From an uncultured Eubacteriales bacterium (GTDB taxonomy: Bacteria > Bacillota > Clostridia > Oscillospirales > RGIG7773): a stretch of DNA of 21,633 nt. The DNA is taken from contig CAKTDK010000012.1 in the NCBI GenBank assembly GCA_934541205.1, forward strand, positions 1 to 21,633, in the 5' to 3' direction. Positions 7,876 through 14,888 of the stretch are shown here, piece after piece. The notes under the pieces are model-generated. The model was not told where the DNA came from and searched no databases. It was given only the letters and a program-made list of their open reading frames with translations. Positions within the stretch are counted from its first letter, which is position 1, and each line of letters starts with the position of its first letter. The position numbers were made by a program, and so were the translations under genes.

Positions 7876-9858
7876 ATGGCAAAAAAGAAACAGGAATATA
7901 ATAATGAAAGTATAACCTCTCTTAAAGGCGCAGACCGTGTAAGAATGCGTCCTGCGGTTATATTCGGCTCTGACGGCCTTGAAGGCTGCCAGCATTCTGT
8001 TTTTGAAATATTGTCAAATTCCGTAGACGAAGCAAGAGAAGGATACGGCGATAAAATAATCGTTACAAAATATAAAGATAACGTCTTTGAGATCGAAGAC
8101 TTCGGCCGAGGAATTCCTGTTGATTACAATAATGCGGAAGGCCGCTATAACTGGGAGCTTGTTTACTGCGAAATGTATGCAGGCGGTAAATACAAAAACA
8201 ATGCAGGCGGTTCCTATCAGTATTCACTCGGACTTAATGGACTTGGCGCCTGCGCTACTCAGTATACCTCCGAATTTATGGATGTAACAGTTTTTAAAGA
8301 CGGTAAAAAATATTCTCTTCATTTTGAAAAAGGCGAAAATATCGGAGGCCTTAAAACAGAAAATTATGACGGTAAAAGAACCGGTTCAATTCAACGATGG
8401 CGTCCGGATATAGAAGTATTTACCGATATCAATATTTCTGGAGAATATTTTAAAAATATTCTTGAAAAACAAGCTATCGTAAACAAAGGTATAAAATTTA
8501 TCTTTAAAGAAGAAACTGATAGCGGTTTTGAAACCACTGAATTTTATTATAAAAACGGTATCTCCGAATATGTTGAAAAGAAAGTGGGAATGGACAAGCT
8601 TTGTGAAATTAAATTCTGGGAATCTCAAAAAAGAGGCCGTGACAGACAAGACAGAGAAGATTATGATGTTTTGATTTCCGTTGCATTTACTTTTGCAAAA
8701 CAAGGAAGTTTTTTGGAATATTATCATAACTCATCTTTTCTTGAACACGGAGGTTCTCCTGAAAAAGCCGTAAAAAATGCTTTCCTTTATGAATTTGACG
8801 CTTTTATCCGTTCAAACAATAAATACAACAAAAATGAATCTAAAATTATATTTCAAGACATTGAAGATTGCCTTTGTTTGATTACAAACACTTTTTCACA
8901 ACAAACTTCTTACGAAAACCAAACAAAAAAAGCTATAACAAATAAATTTATCCAAGAAGCTATAACTCAAATGCTCAGAAGCAACCTTGAAATTTATTTT
9001 CTTGAAAACAAAGACGAAGCTTTAAAAATATCAGACCAGATACTTATAAATAAACGCTCCAGAGAAAAAGCCGAAAAAGAAAGAGTAAATATAAAAAAGA
9101 AATTATCCGGCAATGTAGATATTTCAAACCGTGTCGCAAAATTTGTTGACTGCCGTACAAAAGATAAATCTCTCAGAGAACTTTATATAGTTGAAGGCGA
9201 TTCTGCTTTGGGTTCATGCAAAACCGCAAGAGATGAAACCTTTCAGGCTATTATGCCCGTAAGAGGTAAAATTTTAAACTGTTTGAAAGCAGATGTTGAT
9301 AAAATATTTAAAAGCGAAATAATAACTGATCTTTTAAAAGTTATGGGCTGCGGAGTAGAAATGAAGTCTAAGGCCAATAAAAGCCTTTCTTCATTTAATA
9401 TCGACGATTTAAAATGGAATAAAGTTATCATTTGTACTGACGCCGACGTTGATGGATATCAAATAAGAACTCTTATACTTGCTATGCTTTACGCTCTTAC
9501 TCCCAGACTTATTGAAGAGGGTTTTGTTTATATTGCAGAATCTCCTCTTTATGAAATTAATACAAAAAAAGATACTTATTTTGCTTATGATGAAAATGAA
9601 AAAATTAAAATATTAAAACAACTCGGTAACCAAAAATATCAAATTCAGCGTTCAAAAGGACTTGGTGAAAACGAACCTGAAATGATGTCAAAAACTACAA
9701 TGAAGCCTGAAACACGGCGTCTTATCAAAGTTACTCCCGAAGATAAAGAAGAAACAGAAAAAATGTTTGATATTCTTTTGGGAAACAATTTACAGGGACG
9801 AAAAGATCTTATATCCGAAAAAGGATATATGTATATTGATGAAACAGACTTATCTTAA
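7876..9858 (+). CDS. parE: DNA topoisomerase IV subunit B-like protein (ParE/GyrB family)
   Basis: This is the ATPase and TOPRIM subunit of a type IIA topoisomerase; with the next gene it would pass one duplex through another. The GHKL ATPase domain shows ILSNSVDEA (Mg-binding Asn), EDFGRGIPVD (ATP-binding Asp and GxG) and LGLNGLGACATQY. The TOPRIM domain shows EGDSALGS (catalytic Glu440) and TDADVDG (Asp522, Asp524, Asp526), followed by RSKGLGE and the C-terminal KMFDILLG segment. The length of 660 residues fits the ParE-like paralogue found beside canonical gyrase in many Clostridia. I chose ATG 7876 because AAAGGA at 7859-7864 is too close to the ATG at 7864; MAKKKQEYNNESITSLKGADRVR also looks like the family N-terminus. 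It could be called gyrB-like; parE is favoured by divergence and pairing. Confidence 0.85.
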   Translation: MAKKKQEYNNESITSLKGADRVRMRPAVIFGSDGLEGCQHSVFEILSNSVDEAREGYGDKIIVTKYKDNVFEIEDFGRGIPVDYNNAEGRYNWELVYCEMYAGGKYKNNAGGSYQYSLGLNGLGACATQYTSEFMDVTVFKDGKKYSLHFEKGENIGGLKTENYDGKRTGSIQRWRPDIEVFTDINISGEYFKNILEKQAIVNKGIKFIFKEETDSGFETTEFYYKNGISEYVEKKVGMDKLCEIKFWESQKRGRDRQDREDYDVLISVAFTFAKQGSFLEYYHNSSFLEHGGSPEKAVKNAFLYEFDAFIRSNNKYNKNESKIIFQDIEDCLCLITNTFSQQTSYENQTKKAITNKFIQEAITQMLRSNLEIYFLENKDEALKISDQILINKRSREKAEKERVNIKKKLSGNVDISNRVAKFVDCRTKDKSLRELYIVEGDSALGSCKTARDETFQAIMPVRGKILNCLKADVDKIFKSEIITDLLKVMGCGVEMKSKANKSLSSFNIDDLKWNKVIICTDADVDGYQIRTLILAMLYALTPRLIEEGFVYIAESPLYEINTKKDTYFAYDENEKIKILKQLGNQKYQIQRSKGLGENEPEMMSKTTMKPETRRLIKVTPEDKEETEKMFDILLGNNLQGRKDLISEKGYMYIDETDLS

Positions 9859-9876
9859 AGGAAAGGAGGAATTATA

Positions 9877-11505
9877 ATGAGTAATTTATTCAGATCTGAA
9901 AATATTACACAAACTCTTGAAAAAAACTATATGCCTTATGCTATGAGCGTTATTGTGTCCCGTGCTATTCCCGAAATAGACGGATTCAAACCAGCTCACA
10001 GAAAAGTTCTCTATACAATGTACAAAATGGGCCTTTTAAACGGAACAACAAAAAAAAGCGCTACTATAGTAGGAGAAACAATGAAGCTTAATCCTCACGG
10101 CGACGCGTCAATTTACGAAACGCTTGTAAGACTTTCAAGAGGAAACGGCGCCCTTTTATATCCTCTTGTTGAATCAAAAGGTAATTTCGGAAAATCCTTT
10201 TCAAGAGATATGGCATACGCCGCTGCCCGTTACACCGAAGCAAAGCTTGCATCTATCTGTAACGAAGTATTTGCGGATATTGATAAAGATACAGTAGATT
10301 TTGCGGATAATTATGACGGAACTTTAAAAGAACCTGTTCTTCTTCCCACTACTTTTCCAAATATTCTTGCAAATCCAAATCAGGGCATTGCCGTAGGTAT
10401 GGCAAGCTGTATATGTTCTTTTAATTTAGGAGAACTCTGTGATACTACTATTGAGCTTATTAAAAATCCAAATCATTTTATTCTCTCTACTTTACTTGCA
10501 CCCGATTTTCCTACCGGCGGACAGCTTATTTACAGCAGAGATGAAATGGAAAATATCTATAAAACCGGCAGAGGCTCTTTTAAAGTGCGTTCAAAATATA
10601 CTTTTGATAAAAAACAAAACTGCATTGACATAACTGAAATTCCTTATACAGCTACCGTTGAAGCAATTATAGATAAAGTTGTAGAACTTGTAAAAGCGGG
10701 AAAATGCAAAGAAATTACCGATATAAGAGATGAAACCGGTCTTAAAGGATTAAAAATAACAATTGATTTAAAACGCGGAGCGGATCCAGACAAATTAATG
10801 CAATTTTTATATAAAACCACTCCTCTTGAAGACGCTTTTTCCTGTAACTTCAATATTCTTATTGCAGGAACTCCCCGTGTTATGGGCGTAGGCGAAATTT
10901 TAAACGAATGGACTTATTTTAGACGCGACTGTATAAAAAGAAAACTCTATTATGATTTACAAAAGAAAAAAGATAAACTGCATCTTCTTAAAGGACTTAA
11001 AAAAATACTTCTTGATATTGACAAAGCTGTTGAGATTATAAAAAATACAGAAAAAGACGATGAAGTAATATTCAATCTGATGATAGGGTTTAAAATTGAT
11101 GAAATACAGGCTAATTTTATTGCCGAAATAAAGCTAAGACACTTAAATAAAGAGTATATTTTAAACCGAATAGAAGAAATTGAAAAACTTCAAAAGGAAA
11201 TTCAGGATATTGAAGATACGTTAAACAGCTCACAAAAAATAGATAAAATTATAATTTCCGAACTGGAAAATGTTAAAAAGAAATATTCTTCAGAAAGAAA
11301 AACCGAAATTCTATACGACGTACAAAAAGTTGATATAAACTTAGAAGAAGAAATCGACGATTATCAATGTAACTTTTTCTTTACAAAAGAAGGATATTTC
11401 AAAAAGATTACTCCTTTATCTCTTAGAATGGGCGGTGCTCATAAGTTAAAGGAAAACGATGAAATAATTGAACATATAGAAGCAACAAATACTGCCCAGC
11501 TGTAA
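9877..11505 (+). CDS. parC: DNA topoisomerase IV subunit A-like protein (ParC/GyrA family), ending at a premature in-frame stop
   Basis: The DNA breakage-reunion subunit partner of the upstream ATPase gene, 18 bases away with a strong GGAGG site. The winged-helix domain has SVIVSRAIPEIDGFKPAHRKVLYTM at its start, the quinolone-region helix HGDASIYETLVR (Ala77 where many homologues have Ser) and the catalytic AARYTEAK, Tyr119. Tower and coiled-coil regions follow, and the first blades of the C-terminal domain (FFFTKEGYFKKITP). The frame then meets TAA (11503-11505) as codon 543. Downstream, the same frame continues without another stop for 182 codons with recognisable family sequence, so the full protein should be about 725 residues. 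The 542-residue product keeps every catalytic element but loses most of its C-terminal DNA-wrapping domain. See the next entry. Confidence 0.85.
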   Translation: MSNLFRSENITQTLEKNYMPYAMSVIVSRAIPEIDGFKPAHRKVLYTMYKMGLLNGTTKKSATIVGETMKLNPHGDASIYETLVRLSRGNGALLYPLVESKGNFGKSFSRDMAYAAARYTEAKLASICNEVFADIDKDTVDFADNYDGTLKEPVLLPTTFPNILANPNQGIAVGMASCICSFNLGELCDTTIELIKNPNHFILSTLLAPDFPTGGQLIYSRDEMENIYKTGRGSFKVRSKYTFDKKQNCIDITEIPYTATVEAIIDKVVELVKAGKCKEITDIRDETGLKGLKITIDLKRGADPDKLMQFLYKTTPLEDAFSCNFNILIAGTPRVMGVGEILNEWTYFRRDCIKRKLYYDLQKKKDKLHLLKGLKKILLDIDKAVEIIKNTEKDDEVIFNLMIGFKIDEIQANFIAEIKLRHLNKEYILNRIEEIEKLQKEIQDIEDTLNSSQKIDKIIISELENVKKKYSSERKTEILYDVQKVDINLEEEIDDYQCNFFFTKEGYFKKITPLSLRMGGAHKLKENDEIIEHIEATNTAQL

Positions 11506-12054
11506 TTTTTCATTGATAAATATCAGGTCTATAAAACAAAAGCAAGCGATTTTTCCGATACAAAAGCAAGCGTTATGGGCGACTACATTCCTACATCTCT
11601 TGATTTTGATAAAGAAGAAAACGCTATATATATGATATCTACTTATGATTACAGCGGATTCATGATATTTTTCTTTGAAAACGGCAAAGCTGCAAAAGTT
11701 CCTTTAAAATCTTATGAAACAAAAACCAACAGAAAAAAACTTATTAACGCATACAGCGGAAAATCTCCCCTTGTCAAAATGCTTTATGTAAATGAGGACT
11801 GCGATATAGTTCTTACATCTACCAACGGAAAAATTTTGATAATAAATACCGGACTTATATCTCCAAAATCTACAAAAGACACCCAGGGGATTAATGTAAT
11901 GACTCAAAAAGGAAAAAATACTCTTCATAACGTTGAAATATATAAGGAAGGTATGTTTGAAAAGCCCGATCATTATAAAACCGCAAATATTCCTTCCGTA
12001 GGAAAATTCAAAAGAAAAACTGATGATGAAAAAGAACAATTAAGTCTGATATAA
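11506..12054 (+). pseudogene. parC: C-terminal domain remainder of parC, cut off by an in-frame TAA
   Basis: Directly after the TAA the same frame reads FFIDKYQVYKTKASDFSDTK and goes on to the true stop at 12052-12054. Motifs such as FFFENGKAAKVPLKSYETK, TNRKKL-x-NAY and a repeated beta-strand pattern (DIVLTSTNGKILIINTG) are what the C-terminal beta-pinwheel of ParC/GyrA proteins of this group looks like. The join is AQL-stop-FF where relatives, as I remember them, read LLFF; one base change (TTA to TAA) explains it. Independent translation is unlikely: the first ATG (11575) has no ribosome site. The interpretations are a sequencing or assembly error, a real nonsense mutation with a shortened ParC, or readthrough. 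Confidence 0.8.
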
Positions 12055-12055
12055 C

Positions 12056-12218
12056 AAAAAAAGAACAGTTTAATATTCTATAAAATAAAAAAATATTATG
12101 TTATTTTGAACAGAAAAACGGCGAAGAATCTTTATAAAAAGATTCTTCGCCAAATAACACAAAGTGTCTTTCTAAGAATAATAAATTTTTAAAACATGTT
12201 GTTAACTGTTCTTTTTTT
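12056..12218. repeat. MITE-like element with 15-bp terminal inverted repeats
   Basis: AAAAAAAGAACAGTT at 12056-12070 is the exact reverse complement of AACTGTTCTTTTTTT at 12204-12218. The 163-base unit holds no gene and has a 14-bp perfect hairpin at its centre (12120-12151). The left inner sequence TGTTATTTTGAACAG...GAAGAATC resembles a TGTCATTCTGAGC...GAAGAATC phrase I recall from dispersed intergenic repeats of many bacteria (memory only). The inner right side has GACACTTTGTG (- strand), also seen at 7579. It starts one base after the parC stop. No clear target-site duplication is visible. Confidence 0.6.
12114..12151 (-). terminator. Hairpin with - strand T-tract, likely terminator of the lipoprotein gene
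   Basis: A 14-bp perfect stem (GGCGAAGAATCTTT / AAAGATTCTTCGCC, loop ATAA) is followed on the - strand by CGTTTTTCTG, a fair U-tract. It is 78 bases past the lipoprotein stop and lies inside the MITE-like element, so the terminator may be a domesticated repeat. The + strand side (AAATAACAC) lacks T residues. Confidence 0.7.
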
Positions 12219-12228
12219 ATTTATTTTT

Positions 12229-13122
12229 CTACTCTAAATCGTCTAAATTAAAATCATCAAGATTAAAATCTGTATCTTCCAGTCCCTCCAAATCACCGGT
12301 ATTTAAACCTGCATACTGCTGCATTAAGGAATTTTGATATTCCTCCATACTCATATAGCTGCCTAAATCAGAAGGTGCTGTAATCTCAGGTTTTTTGCCT
12401 ATATTATTAAACTGAATTTTGATATCCATTTTTAAATTATAACTTAACTCATTGCTTATCTCTGATGAAGCTTCCTTAAAATTAATATCAAATTTTAAAT
12501 CAAGAGAAGAAATGTAACCATCTGAATTAATAACTGCCTTAAATATAATATCAGTTAAATCAAAATTTTCAATTTCAGATAGTATTTCTTCATCTGACGC
12601 AGTTCCAATATTTTTCATTGAATCGGTTATAGTTTTTGAAAATTCTTCAGCTTTTATAGTTCCTGTTATTATTTTATTTTCATTTTCTTCTTTTAACTCT
12701 AAATTACTTGCTGATATATCAGGAGTTTCGGCTGTTCCTTCTTTAGTAATATCAATTCCTTCCCCTAAAGGAATTTTTATTTTGTTATTCATAACATTAA
12801 TATAGAACATACTATCTGCCATATACGCGGATATTTTCTGTTTCACGTTAAAAGCTGTTACACTTCCATCTATACTCATCACGCAAGCATTTTTAACATC
12901 ACAGGCTTTAATATCCATTTCTCCGGAAACCCCTACCTCCATTCCGGAAGCATCCATAGTTATATTCATATCCATACCTGCATCAAAATCATTAAGGCTT
13001 TCCATTTTTTCAAATGCCGCCTTCAAAGCATCCTCCGGATTCTCAGTTTTGCAAGCCGTAAATACGGATATGCTTAAAACCAATACCATAATTAAATACA
13101 AAACTTTCAAAATATTTTTCAT
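12229..13122 (-). CDS. Predicted lipoprotein of unknown function (DUF6612/LolA-like type)
   Basis: The 297-residue product has a lipoprotein signal peptide: MKNILK, a hydrophobic core and the lipobox VFTAC with Cys24, so it should be anchored on the outer face of the membrane. The mature part starts with ALKAAFEKMESLNDFDAGMDMNITMD and continues as alternating beta-strand-like segments without cysteines. This pattern, a short helix (AL..A..KM..L..) then long strands of ~M~i~~~~~g, is common in Gram-positive lipoproteins such as DUF6612, which may share the LolA/LppX fold; I cannot confirm the family by eye. The tail is very acidic and repetitive (FNLDDFNLDDLE). ATG 13122 has GGGAGG five bases upstream, and a consensus promoter lies just before. 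It is a single-gene unit with terminators on both sides. Confidence 0.85.
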   Translation of the reverse strand: MKNILKVLYLIMVLVLSISVFTACKTENPEDALKAAFEKMESLNDFDAGMDMNITMDASGMEVGVSGEMDIKACDVKNACVMSIDGSVTAFNVKQKISAYMADSMFYINVMNNKIKIPLGEGIDITKEGTAETPDISASNLELKEENENKIITGTIKAEEFSKTITDSMKNIGTASDEEILSEIENFDLTDIIFKAVINSDGYISSLDLKFDINFKEASSEISNELSYNLKMDIKIQFNNIGKKPEITAPSDLGSYMSMEEYQNSLMQQYAGLNTGDLEGLEDTDFNLDDFNLDDLE

Positions 13123-13157
13123 ACTTTCCTCCCAAAATTAAAATTTTTTAACCATGT

Positions 13158-13186
13158 ATTATAGTATATGTAGTCATAATTGTCAA
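13158..13186 (-). promoter_or_regulatory. Consensus sigma-A promoter of the lipoprotein gene
   Basis: On the - strand TTGACA (13181-13186) and TATAAT (13158-13163) are perfect consensus hexamers 17 bases apart. The predicted start is near 13151, about 29 bases before the ATG. It implies strong constitutive expression. Confidence 0.92.
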
Positions 13187-13193
13187 GTAAAAT

Positions 13194-13223
13194 AAAAAAC
13201 GGACTGTATTAAGTCCGTTTTTT
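13194..13223 (-). terminator. Terminator of the ABC-F gene
   Basis: AAAAAACGGACT pairs perfectly with AGTCCGTTTTTT around a 6-base loop; in the - direction the stem ends in a run of T. It lies four bases past the ABC-F stop and just upstream of the lipoprotein promoter, so it insulates the two genes. Confidence 0.93.
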
Positions 13224-13226
13224 ATT

Positions 13227-14813
13227 TTATTTCTCAATATTTAAAAATTCGTCGTAAGAAACAGATTTATCAATCATTCCGTCTTCAGTAAATTTTATAA
13301 TTCTATTTGCAATAGTTTGAACAAACTGGTGGTCATGAGATGAAAAAAGTACCACTTCTTTAAAATCAATCAAACCGTTATTTACAGCAGTAATTGATTC
13401 CAAATCCAAATGGTTTGTAGGCTGGTCAAGAATAAGTACATTTGCTCCGAACATCATCATTCTCGAAAGCATACATCTCACCTTTTCTCCTCCGGAAAGC
13501 ACTTTTACAGGTTTATAAACATCATCTCCGGAAAACAGCATCTTGCCTAAAAATCCTCTTAAATAGCTCTCTGTATTATCAACTGAATACTGACGCAGCC
13601 ATTCAATAATACTATCATTACAATCATTAAAATATTTAGAATTATCTTTTGGAAAATAAGAAGTGCTTATAGTTCCTCCCCATTTGTACTCCCCTTCATC
13701 AGGTTCCATTTCTCCCGCTATTATCTGAAAAAACGCTGTATTTGCAATTTCATTATCTCCTACAAACGCAATTTTTTCCCCTTTATTAACTCTAAAAGAA
13801 ATATTATTGAGAACCTTCACCCCGTCTATTGTTTTTGACAAGTTTTTAACTTCCAAAATTTCTTTTCCAACTTCTCTATCAGCAAAAAAAGCAACAAAAG
13901 GATATCTTCTTGATGAAGCAGGCATTTCTTCAACCGTAAGTTTATCTATAAGCTTTCGTCTTGAAGTTGCTTGTTTAGATTTTGATTTATTAGCAGAAAA
14001 ACGCTGAATAAAACTTTGAAGCTCTTTAATTTTTTCTTCATTTTTCTTATTCTGGTCTTTAATCATTTTCTGCATAAGCTGGCTTGATTCATACCAGAAA
14101 TCATAATTTCCTACATAAATTTTTATCTTTGTATAATCAACATCGACAATATGAGTACAAACATTGTTTAAAAAATGCCTGTCATGAGATACTACTATAA
14201 CAGTTCCCTCATAATCCTGCAAAAATTCTTCAAGCCATTCAACAGACTCAATATCCAAATGGTTTGTAGGCTCGTCCAAAATTATAATATCAGGATTTCC
14301 AAAAAGCGCTTGAGCAAGAAGTACTTTTAATTTTTCACTGTCACCAATTGAATTCATATAAGAATATAAAACAGACTCGTCAAGTCCAAGCCCCTGAATA
14401 AGCTTTGAAGCGTCTGACTCCGCTTCCCAGCCGTTGAGCTCCGCAAATTCTGCCTCTAAATCAGAAGCTCTTATTCCATCTTCATCCGAAAAATCCGGCT
14501 TTGCATATAATTCATCTTTCTCTTTCATTATATCATAAAGCCTTTTATTACCCATTATAACTGTATCAAGAACAGTATAATCATTAAATGCAAAGTGATC
14601 CTGTTTAAGTACCGACATTCTTGTATTTGGAGCAACTGAAACTTCTCCTGTGGAAGGTTCCAATTCTCCTGATAAAATTCTTAAAAAAGTTGATTTCCCT
14701 GCGCCGTTTGCACCTATTACTCCGTAGCAATTTCCGGCAGAAAATTTTAAATTAACGTCGGCAAATAAATTTTGTCCGTTAAAATTAAGACTTACATCAG
14801 TTACTGTAATCAT
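13227..14813 (-). CDS. ABC-F family ATPase, YkpA/YbiT type
   Basis: Soluble protein with two ATPase domains and no membrane segment, 528 residues; ABC-F proteins act on the ribosome. Domain 1 has Walker A GANGAGKST (Lys40) and Walker B LDEPTNHLD (Glu181), but its signature is IGDSEK (156-161) instead of LSGGQ. The linker follows (about 245-300, FSANKSKSKQATSRRK). Domain 2 has signature LSGGE, but Walker A is GDNEIANT with Asn358 replacing the lysine, and Walker B is LDQPTNHLD with Gln464 replacing Glu. Thus one composite site is complete and the other is altered in all three elements. From memory B. subtilis YkpA also has an unusual domain 1 signature and domain 2 Walker A, so part of this is a family trait. 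YFPKDNSKYF and FSSHDHQFVQTIANRII are typical YkpA phrases. Start ATG 14813 follows GGAGG. Resistance is not implied. Confidence 0.92.
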   Translation of the reverse strand: MITVTDVSLNFNGQNLFADVNLKFSAGNCYGVIGANGAGKSTFLRILSGELEPSTGEVSVAPNTRMSVLKQDHFAFNDYTVLDTVIMGNKRLYDIMKEKDELYAKPDFSDEDGIRASDLEAEFAELNGWEAESDASKLIQGLGLDESVLYSYMNSIGDSEKLKVLLAQALFGNPDIIILDEPTNHLDIESVEWLEEFLQDYEGTVIVVSHDRHFLNNVCTHIVDVDYTKIKIYVGNYDFWYESSQLMQKMIKDQNKKNEEKIKELQSFIQRFSANKSKSKQATSRRKLIDKLTVEEMPASSRRYPFVAFFADREVGKEILEVKNLSKTIDGVKVLNNISFRVNKGEKIAFVGDNEIANTAFFQIIAGEMEPDEGEYKWGGTISTSYFPKDNSKYFNDCNDSIIEWLRQYSVDNTESYLRGFLGKMLFSGDDVYKPVKVLSGGEKVRCMLSRMMMFGANVLILDQPTNHLDLESITAVNNGLIDFKEVVLFSSHDHQFVQTIANRIIKFTEDGMIDKSVSYDEFLNIEK

Positions 14814-14843
14814 TTTTCCTCCATAAAACTAACTATATACAAT

Positions 14844-14868
14844 CACCCGCCTGATAAACAAGCGGGTG
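14844..14868 (-). terminator. Hairpin between ppdK and the ABC-F gene (weak terminator or leader structure)
   Basis: In the - direction CACCCGCTTG pairs with CAGGCGGGTG (one G·U) around TTAT, a 10-bp stem 20 bases after the ppdK stop. The sequence after it, ATTGTATATAG, is not a proper U-tract, so termination would be partial. No good promoter is seen between this hairpin and the ABC-F start, so some readthrough from ppdK is plausible. Confidence 0.5.
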
Positions 14869-14888
14869 AAAATATACTTTTATAAAAA

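Noticed and set aside
7798..7995. Reverse-strand 65-residue frame across the parE start
   Set aside because: It overlaps conserved parE sequence, has no ribosome site and shows no motif.
11503..11505. TAA as a reassigned sense codon
   Set aside because: TAA ends most other genes in the window (rodA, typA, both exporter genes, parE, ABC-F, ppdK and the GlmU-like gene), so the code is standard.
11575..12054. Separate small gene starting at ATG 11575
   Set aside because: There is no ribosome site, the frame is that of parC, and the sequence continues the parC domain without a gap from 11506.
12056..12218. The 15-bp inverted repeats as one simple terminator
   Set aside because: The arms are 133 bases apart, too far for an intrinsic terminator; the central hairpin explains termination better.
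13227..14813. ABC-F gene as an antibiotic resistance determinant
   Set aside because: The phrases match the YkpA housekeeping group, not the Vga, Lsa, Msr or OptrA groups.
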